A DNA stretch of 64,000 nt from Chloroflexi bacterium TSY (GTDB lineage: Bacteria > Chloroflexota > Anaerolineae > Caldilineales > Caldilineaceae), in contig JAHBNG010000054.1 in the NCBI GenBank assembly GCA_019217005.1, positions 26,838 through 90,837 on the forward strand, given 5' to 3'. The notes under the pieces are model-generated. The model was not told where the DNA came from and did not search any database. It saw nothing but the letters and a program-made list of their open reading frames with translations. Shown here in pieces: positions 58,213-64,000 of the stretch. A program made the translations under genes and the position numbers. Within the stretch, counting starts at the first letter, position 1. Every line of letters begins with the position of its first letter.

Positions 58213-58464
58213 ATGACTGTAAAAACTGCCATTTCTTTAGAAGATTCTCTTTTTGAAAAAGTTGAAGCGCTCATGAAAGAATTGCAGATTTCGCGTAGTC
58301 GTCTGTTTGCATTAGCTGTACAAGAGTTTATTGAACGACATGAAAATAGACGGTTGTTGGCTGCACTCAATGCCGCCTATGATGACTTTCCAGATGAAGA
58401 AGAGCGTGCAACACTGCAAGGAATCCACAAACGGCACCAAGGATTATTGGCTTCCGAACAATGA
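58213..58464 (+). CDS. Ribbon-helix-helix antitoxin, MazE-like
   Basis: 83 residues. The N-terminal ribbon-helix-helix motif (TVKTAISLEDSLFEKVEALMKELQISRSRLFALAVQEFI) binds DNA; the acidic C-terminus (DDFPDEEERATLQ) should wrap the toxin. It overlaps the toxin gene by four bases (ATGA), so the two are translationally coupled. Autoregulation is expected. Confidence 0.87.
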   Translation: MTVKTAISLEDSLFEKVEALMKELQISRSRLFALAVQEFIERHENRRLLAALNAAYDDFPDEEERATLQGIHKRHQGLLASEQ

Positions 58465-58814
58465 CAATAGAACAAGGTGATTTATTTTGGGTTGATTTAG
58501 AAGAACCGTATGGTTCAGAACCAGGTATCCGACGACCTCATGTTGTGGTTCAGAACAATCTATTCAACTATAGCCGAATTCACACAGTTGTGCTTTGCTC
58601 ACTTACATCGAATCTAAAGCGAGCAAAGGCGCCCGGCAATGTGCTACTCAACGCAGGCGAAGCCAATTTGCCTGAAACGAGTGTTGTCAATATTTCTCAG
58701 CTTGTTACGTTGGATAAACGGTTTCTTATCGATAAAATTGGAACTCTTTCACCTCGTCGAGTGCAGCAGATTGTTGACGGTATTCATTTGCTACTCGATC
58801 CGCGAGAATTTTGA
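58461..58814 (+). CDS. MazF/PemK-type endoribonuclease toxin
   Basis: 117 residues, PemK/MazF fold. Family motifs are QGDLFWVDLEEPYGSEPGIRRPHVVVQN (with the catalytic arginine region), HTVVLCSLTSN (catalytic Thr/Ser region) and SVVNISQLVTLDKRFL. It cleaves mRNA at short sequence motifs unless bound by the antitoxin. Full length and apparently intact. Confidence 0.92.
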   Translation: MTIEQGDLFWVDLEEPYGSEPGIRRPHVVVQNNLFNYSRIHTVVLCSLTSNLKRAKAPGNVLLNAGEANLPETSVVNISQLVTLDKRFLIDKIGTLSPRRVQQIVDGIHLLLDPREF

Positions 58815-58875
58815 CAATCATCTGACAATTAAGGCAATGAGTAGTACACACCTTGTTTAGGAATCGGAATGAAAT

Positions 58876-59586
58876 ATGCAAAACATCAAAGCACTCTTTT
58901 TCGACGTAGGTGGCACCGTCTTTGATTGGAAGAATACGGCCCGTGTAAACATCGAGAAGCTAGCCAAAAGGCAAAACCACCCAATCGATAGTGAAGCATT
59001 TGCCATGGATTGGCGAACGGAGATGCTCAACATTCGGCGAGACGTCAGCCACGGACATCAACCCTGGATGAACGCCGACGCTATGCATCTCCAAGCGCTT
59101 AACTCATTGAGGGAGAGATATCCCATTCTGGCATCCTTGGAGAATCCAATGTCGTTGGTCAAAGACACCTGGCATCGTCTGCGGACGTTTGATGGTGCCG
59201 CAGATGGGATTTCTCGTTTACGCAGTCGCTATACAGTTGTCGTTCTTACGATTCTCTCTTGGGAAAGTATCGTTGGTAGTTCGAAAGCTGCCAACGTCCA
59301 GTGGGACGGGATCTTGTCCTGCGAATTTCTGGGCTACTACAAACCATCTCGACAAGCTTATCTCAAAGGGGTGAGCTTGTTGGGATTACAGCCTGATCAA
59401 GCCATGATGGTGGCGGCCCATCCTTTTGATCTGGCAGGTGCACAAAATGCCGGTATGCGGACGGCCTACGTTCAGGTTCCAGAAGAAGATGTTGGCTTCC
59501 CAGAATCAGAACAGAATCGTGAATTTCACTTTGACGTGCAGGCGGCGGATTATGATGAGTTATGTAAAAAGTTGGGTGTGATGTGA
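58876..59586 (+). CDS. HAD-family hydrolase, haloacid dehalogenase type II-like
   Basis: 236 residues. The nucleophile aspartate is in LFFDVGGTVFDW, the lysine in GYYKPSRQAYLKG, and the acidic loop region reads MMVAAHPFDLAGAQNAGM; the loop 2 segment is VVLTILSWES, less usual than the SNG of true dehalogenases. The fold and size match type II 2-haloacid dehalogenases, but phosphatase activity is equally possible. It starts 61 bp after the toxin and may be read from the same promoter. Confidence 0.88.
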   Translation: MQNIKALFFDVGGTVFDWKNTARVNIEKLAKRQNHPIDSEAFAMDWRTEMLNIRRDVSHGHQPWMNADAMHLQALNSLRERYPILASLENPMSLVKDTWHRLRTFDGAADGISRLRSRYTVVVLTILSWESIVGSSKAANVQWDGILSCEFLGYYKPSRQAYLKGVSLLGLQPDQAMMVAAHPFDLAGAQNAGMRTAYVQVPEEDVGFPESEQNREFHFDVQAADYDELCKKLGVM

Positions 59587-59610
59587 GACCTAATAGATGA
59601 TTGTCTGGGA

Positions 59611-59765
59611 GGGGTGGTTCATTTTAGCTGGATAGATAGGTTTACACTTTTAGAAACAGAAAGAACGTTTATATTCTCTGATTTCGCCGGTTCTCAGAGA
59701 GAAAACGGTCTCATATAGATTTTTGTCTATATATCAAAAGTGTAAACCTAATTTTGAACCACCCC
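59611..59765. mobile_element. 155-bp miniature element (MITE), copy 4
   Basis: No difference seen from the other three copies; flanked by the 8-bp duplication GTCTGGGA. Inserted 24 bp after the HAD gene stop. Confidence 0.93.
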
Positions 59766-59786
59766 GTCTGGGAGGTTAATAAAGAT

Positions 59787-59827
59787 AAGGGCGAGAGAAT
59801 GGCGTTTTACCTTCCTCTCGTCCTTTT
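59787..59827 (+). terminator. Probable terminator after the HAD gene
   Basis: Stem AAGGGCGAGAG/CTCTCGTCCTT with one G-T pair, followed by TTTTGTATT. The 155-bp element has been inserted between it and the gene. Confidence 0.55.
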
Positions 59828-59877
59828 GTATTCCTGGAGATTTAACCAATTGTGCTAAGTAAATCTTGGAAAGGTTT

Positions 59878-59959
59878 GTACTCAGATATCTCAGATTTTC
59901 AGAGCCTGCCCTGAGTCTTCGAAGGGATTTATCTGAGTGAATCTGTGAAATCTGAGTAC
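59878..59959. repeat. Palindromic repeat with GTACTCAGAT ends
   Basis: Outer arms GTACTCAGAT and ATCTGAGTAC, with inner CTGTGAAATCT as in the GGACACGGAT repeats. Lies 30 bp from the ileS stop. Confidence 0.6.
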
Positions 59960-59989
59960 ATTTGTTTCTAAAGACTTTCTTGACTTTAC

Positions 59990-62900
59990 TTACGCTTTTT
60001 GCAACCCGACCGTAATTTCATCTTCCCCTAATTTGAAGCTGACCTGCTCGACGCCAGCAGGAGTAGCTCCGTTCACCTCCAAGCTGGTGGCCAATGTCTC
60101 CTCTTGTACATAGTCGCCAAAGCCAGCTAGTACTTCATTGACCAAGGCTGTGTCAGAGACAGAGAGCGCGATGCGGTCGCTGATCTCCAAACCCGCATCT
60201 TTGCGCAACTGCTGGATGCGACGTACCAATTCTCGGGCATGTCCCTCGCTTTCTAACTCAGGCGTCAGCTGTGTCGTGACGGCCACAAGATAACCACCAT
60301 CTTGCGCCACACTGAACCCTTCGCGCGGCGTGCTGCGGACTTCCACATCATCTGGCTCGATAGTGTATGTTTCTCCTTCAGCATTCAACTCGACCGTCTC
60401 ACCCGCCTGAAATCGCCCCGCCAATTCGAGTTGGTCCATGCTGCCCATCAGCTTGCGGATTACTGGATATCCCCTCCCATATTTCTGTCCCAACTGTTTC
60501 GGGAACGGGAAGACCTCCACATCGACCAAATTGCTGGTGCCATCTGCAAACATCAATTCCTTGACGTTGAGTTCGTCCAGAACCAAAGTTTGGAGCCGCT
60601 CTAAGCTGGTCTGCTCTTCTGGCTGACGGGTACGAACTACGACCCGGGCCAGTGGTTGACGGACCTTGAGATTGCCTGCTTGACGGGCGGCATGGCCCAA
60701 GCTTGTCACTTTTTGGACAACAGCCATATCGGCGCTTAACTGCTCATCCATGCGTACCTCACTGGCTTCAGGCCAGCGGCTCAGATGGACACTATCTGGC
60801 TCTGTTTCATCCAGGTTGCGCACGAGGTTGACGTAGATTTCATCGGCCACAAACGGTGTGGCTGGCGCCAGCAGTTTGCTGAGCGTCACCAATACTTGAT
60901 AGAGCGTATTGAGCGCAGCTGGATCACTTTCCCAGAAACGACGGCGACTCAAGCGCACATACCAGTTGCTGACATCATCAACGAAGGTGGCGACAGGGCG
61001 AGTTGCGCCAAGAACATCATAGGTCTCATATGCCTCGGTCACGTTGCGGACCAGCATATTCAGCTCAGACAACATCCAGCGATCAAGTAAATGATCAGAT
61101 TGCTCCGCTTCGTTACTGCTGGGTGTCCACCCTTCGCTCAAGTTGGCATAGGTTACGAAGAAACTATAGGTATTCCACAAAGTGTTCATGAATTTACGTA
61201 CCGTCTCGGCGACCAAGTTCATGCTGAAGCGACGGCTGTTTCCTGGCGGACTGGCGGTGTACATGTTCCAACGCGTTGCATCGGCTCCGTGCGTGCTAAA
61301 CGCTTCCCACGGATCAACCACATTGCCCTTGGATTTGCTCATTTTGCTGCCATCTTCGGCCAGGATGTGGCCCAAGCAGATCACGTTTTTGTAGGCGGGC
61401 CGATCGTGCAAGAGTGTGCTGATGGCGTGAAGCGAATAGAACCAGCCGCGCGTCTGATCTACTGCTTCGCAGATGTAGTCGGCCTGCTGTTGTTCCTCCC
61501 ACATCTCTTGGTTCTCAAAAGGATAGTGCCATTGAGCGATTGGCATCGCGCCACTGTCAAACCAGACATCGATCACCTCTGGCACACGCCGCATCACACC
61601 GCCATCAGGCGCATCCCAAGTGAGATCGTCGACAAAGGGACGATGCAGATCCACCTTGGAGACATCTATCCCCATGCGTTCGGCGAGTTCTTCGCGGCTG
61701 GCGATGCACTCCATGTAGGTGCTGCCGGGTGCATCACTTTTCCAGACAGGTAGAGGGGTGCCCCAGAAGCGCTCGCGTCCCAACGCCCAATCGATGTTGT
61801 TCTCTAGCCATTTGCCAAAGCGTCCACTCTTCACATGATCGGGCACCCAGTTGATCTGCTGGTTGTTGGCGACCAATTGATCTCTGTATTGGCTAGTTCG
61901 TACATACCAGGTTTCTTTCGCATAGTAAAGAAGTGGTGTCTCGCAGCGCCAGCAAAAGGGATAGGTATGTTCATAGGTTTCGCTTTTATAGAGCAAGTTG
62001 CGGCTGGCAAGCTCCTCTTCGATTTGCGGGTCTGCGTCTTTGACAAATGTGCCAGCCCAGGTCACTTCATCACGGAAAGTACCGTCAGGTTTGATTGTCA
62101 TGATGACGGGCAGATCATATTGGCGACCGACTTCCATGTCGTCAGCACCAAAAGCAGGTGCCATGTGGACGATGCCAGTCCCATCCGCCGTGCTGACGAA
62201 ATCAGCTGCTACGACGTAAGCATACTCTTTATCAACTTCAAGGAAGGTATAAAGAGGTTCGTAGTGCATGCCGACTAGATCCTTGCCGGTTAGAATCTCT
62301 AATACTTCATAATCTGGGCGCAGCACTTTTTCGGCCAGTTCTGAGGCTAAGTAGAGAAGGGCGCCACTCTCATCACGAACCTTTACATAACTGATCTTCT
62401 CACCCACGCCCAGGGCTGCGTTGCCAGGAAGCGTCCAGGGTGTTGTGGTCCAGGCAAGGAAGTAGGTGTTCTCTTGGTCTCTTACCTTAAACTTGACAAA
62501 GACGCTGGGATCTTTTGTTCCTTCTTTATAACCCAACGATAATTCGTGACTGCTCAGCGGTGTGCCACATCGAGGACAGTAGGGCACGACCTTGTACCCT
62601 TGATAGAGAAGCTCTTTCTCCCAAAATTGCTTCAAGATCCACCAGACCGATTCTACGTAATTGCTCTCCATAGTGACGTAGGCATCGTCCAGGTCAACCC
62701 AAAAGGCCATGCGTTCGGTGAGCCTTTCCCATTCATCAACATAGGTGAAAACAGAATCTTTGCAATGTTGATTAAACGCCTCCAGACCATAGGCTTCGAT
62801 CTGTTCTTTGCCCGTGATGCCAAGTTGCTTTTCGACTTCGATCTCTACTGGTAGACCGTGGGTGTCCCAGCCGCCTTTGCGTAGACAGTAGAATCCCTGC

Positions 62901-63136
62901 ATTGTTTTATAGCGGGGGAACATATCTTTGAACGCACGAGCCAACACGTGATGGATCCCAGGACGTCCATTGGCAGTGGGGGGGCCTTCAAAGAAGACAT
63001 AGCGTGGTCCATCTTTGCGTTCTTCCATGCTGCGGCGCAAGACATTTTTTTCGCGCCACATCTCCAATACTTTTTCCTCCATCTCTGGATAGTTGACGGA
63101 GGGAGAAACGTCAGAAAATTTGTTTTTTTGTTTCAT
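59990..63136 (-). CDS. ileS: Isoleucyl-tRNA synthetase, type 2
   Basis: Charges tRNA-Ile and edits valine. HIGH motif [10 protein letters not shown] near 60, KMSKS motif [11 protein letters not shown] near 600, and the editing domain between. [15 protein letters not shown] and the C-terminal organisation match the type 2 (eukaryote-like) class, which is generally insensitive to mupirocin. From ATG 63136 ([11 protein letters not shown]) it has 1048 residues; the frame is open further upstream, but that part is the T-box leader terminator. Control is by the T-box in front of it. Confidence 0.95.
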   Translation of the reverse strand: MKQKNKFSDVSPSVNYPEMEEKVLEMWREKNVLRRSMEERKDGPRYVFFEGPPTANGRPGIHHVLARAFKDMFPRYKTMQGFYCLRKGGWDTHGLPVEIEVEKQLGITGKEQIEAYGLEAFNQHCKDSVFTYVDEWERLTERMAFWVDLDDAYVTMESNYVESVWWILKQFWEKELLYQGYKVVPYCPRCGTPLSSHELSLGYKEGTKDPSVFVKFKVRDQENTYFLAWTTTPWTLPGNAALGVGEKISYVKVRDESGALLYLASELAEKVLRPDYEVLEILTGKDLVGMHYEPLYTFLEVDKEYAYVVAADFVSTADGTGIVHMAPAFGADDMEVGRQYDLPVIMTIKPDGTFRDEVTWAGTFVKDADPQIEEELASRNLLYKSETYEHTYPFCWRCETPLLYYAKETWYVRTSQYRDQLVANNQQINWVPDHVKSGRFGKWLENNIDWALGRERFWGTPLPVWKSDAPGSTYMECIASREELAERMGIDVSKVDLHRPFVDDLTWDAPDGGVMRRVPEVIDVWFDSGAMPIAQWHYPFENQEMWEEQQQADYICEAVDQTRGWFYSLHAISTLLHDRPAYKNVICLGHILAEDGSKMSKSKGNVVDPWEAFSTHGADATRWNMYTASPPGNSRRFSMNLVAETVRKFMNTLWNTYSFFVTYANLSEGWTPSSNEAEQSDHLLDRWMLSELNMLVRNVTEAYETYDVLGATRPVATFVDDVSNWYVRLSRRRFWESDPAALNTLYQVLVTLSKLLAPATPFVADEIYVNLVRNLDETEPDSVHLSRWPEASEVRMDEQLSADMAVVQKVTSLGHAARQAGNLKVRQPLARVVVRTRQPEEQTSLERLQTLVLDELNVKELMFADGTSNLVDVEVFPFPKQLGQKYGRGYPVIRKLMGSMDQLELAGRFQAGETVELNAEGETYTIEPDDVEVRSTPREGFSVAQDGGYLVAVTTQLTPELESEGHARELVRRIQQLRKDAGLEISDRIALSVSDTALVNEVLAGFGDYVQEETLATSLEVNGATPAGVEQVSFKLGEDEITVGLQKA

Positions 63137-63480
63137 GATAATTGTTCCATAAGAATAAAAATAAACAACAAAAAACCCGCCCCCATATCGGGGACGGGCT
63201 TCAATCACAAGTCCGCGGTACCACCCCGGTTCCTGGCAAATTGCTGCACAATATACCAAGCACCTCTCTGCAGAGCCAACTGGTGAACCAGTCGAAAATT
63301 GTTGAGTCTGCCGTAACGATAACGTGTCACGAATCCGTCAGCGTCTACTCAATATACTTGGCTGTATACCTTTCGGGCTGCAACTCCGGAGGGATCTTCA
63401 GCGTTAGTTGATCAATCTGGCTTCCACCGTCCCAGAATCGCTGTATGACGCTCTAATGCCTACTCGTCTCCATCATCGTT
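63137..63480 (-). promoter_or_regulatory. T-box riboswitch leader of ileS
   Basis: On the minus strand the conserved T-box GGGGTGGTACCGCG (63227-63214) is followed by a terminator stem CCCGTCCCC/GGGGGCGGG and T6 (63198-63170). The T-box pairs with the 5' half of the competing stem. Upstream, AGTAG near 63460 and several stems form the stem I region, with ATC triplets that could be the specifier. Uncharged tRNA-Ile binding should allow read-through into ileS. Confidence 0.92.
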
Positions 63481-63521
63481 TTTTCATGTTGGGCAAAGTT
63501 TAACATTTTCCATAAAGTCTG

Positions 63522-64000
63522 TCAAGGGGGAATTTGAAATTCTATCTGCAAGATAGGTGCCGCTTCTGGCAATCCATCATATGATTCAGCCACCCGTAAA
63601 CCATCCCCAGACACAATAAACCCAAGACTGTTGCCATCTCGCCAGCCGTCGCGATTCACGATTTCTTGGACAACCGATGCCAAATTGACCGTACGGTGAA
63701 TCTCTCCCACTTGATTCCAAGCAGGCACATCTGACCATGTGATGAATTCCGTTGTCGTGGGACGTTGCGAGATGTTAAACTGATCCTTGCGATATTCAGC
63801 CACATCGTCGCTGGCTTCACCATGAAACACGAGAGTCGCTGGCCCATCTGTGCGCGCTTCGGTGGTAAAGTCAATATGGGCCGTAACAATTGTTGCGTTG
63901 CGCGGAATCTCTACATTTTGAAAGCGTAGGCCAATGAGTTGCTGCCCGTCATTATTCTCGGTCATGTCCAATTCATCGCTGTCGTGCTTAATATACTTGC
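63522..64000 (-). CDS. Secreted-type beta-domain protein, 5' end outside window
   Basis: The last 159 residues of a larger protein. The pattern SDELDM...QQLIGLRFQNVEIPRNATIVTAHIDFT...GEASDD...TWSDVPAW...VVQEIVNRDGW...GNSLGFIVSGDGLRVAESYDG...APILQIEF is that of a repeated beta-sandwich found in large bacterial secreted proteins. No stop or clear start is seen before the window edge; an internal TTG at 63971 is not the true start. It ends QIEFQIPP, without the tail of the other exported proteins. It reads away from ileS. Confidence 0.75.
   Translation of the reverse strand, partial: KYIKHDSDELDMTENNDGQQLIGLRFQNVEIPRNATIVTAHIDFTTEARTDGPATLVFHGEASDDVAEYRKDQFNISQRPTTTEFITWSDVPAWNQVGEIHRTVNLASVVQEIVNRDGWRDGNSLGFIVSGDGLRVAESYDGLPEAAPILQIEFQIPP

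Noticed and set aside
63137..63259. Longer isoleucyl-tRNA synthetase starting at 63259
   Set aside because: The extra 41 residues are encoded by the T-box antiterminator and terminator.
1..64000. CRISPR arrays, rRNA genes and prophage modules
   Set aside because: The repeats present are dispersed palindromes, not regularly spaced direct repeats; no cas, rRNA or structural phage genes were seen.

Overview
The window looks like a chromosomal stretch of a Chloroflexota bacterium, most likely of the Anaerolineae/Caldilineae type. This is inferred from gene content only: DUF11/SdrD-type giant secreted proteins with Thr/Pro-rich linkers, an AfsR-like SARP/NB-ARC/TPR regulator, DUF58/DUF4129 genes, a T-box-controlled type 2 isoleucyl-tRNA synthetase, and a short C-terminal tail (consensus about [IVY][FY][LIA]P[LFIV]) on six exported proteins. 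No rRNA, CRISPR array or prophage was seen.

Layout. 1-6.3 kb: end of an ABC exporter, a LuxR-type response regulator, a complete IS701-type element and two cytoplasmic HtrA-like proteases. 6.3-14.1 kb: an ECF sigma factor whose RskA-type anti-sigma gene is cut in two by a decayed insertion sequence, then a 1249-residue DUF11 surface protein. 14.4-21.5 kb: a frameshifted IS110-family transposase and a secreted beta-propeller/glycosidase pair bracketed by an inverted 96-100 bp repeat. 21.5-32.5 kb: NfeD-like protein, YchJ, ureohydrolase, an unknown protein, class III aminotransferase, a GrdB/PrdB-family gene with an in-frame TGA in a UxxC context, an orphan toxin/immunity-like pair, a class V aminotransferase and SppA. 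33.2-41.6 kb: a mobile element encoding two fused tyrosine recombinases, DUF58 and DUF4129 genes, and a SARP regulator. 42-51.7 kb: a secreted-protein island with a giant adhesin-like protein, an S1 protease and a C13/caspase-fold protease. 51.7-64 kb: a P450 gene split by an IS, tRNA-Val, a cupin and Gfo/Idh cluster, MazEF-like toxin-antitoxin, HAD hydrolase, ileS with T-box, and a truncated secreted protein.

The window is dominated by recent and old mobile DNA. Four 155-bp miniature elements have no difference that I could find, and their target duplications are intact. They sit inside an older IS, inside another repeat, between two oxidoreductase genes and after a HAD gene. Two host genes (anti-sigma factor and P450) can be rejoined exactly in frame by removing the IS and one copy of the target duplication. 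At least four families of 76-112 bp palindromic repeats fill the intergenic spaces. Several long genes are broken by one base, often at a homopolymer run, so real decay, phase variation and assembly error all have to be considered.

The most notable candidates are the selenocysteine-like TGA with a hairpin directly downstream, the shared C-terminal tail of the exported proteins, and the double tyrosine-recombinase element with inverted ends and a possible miniature derivative.
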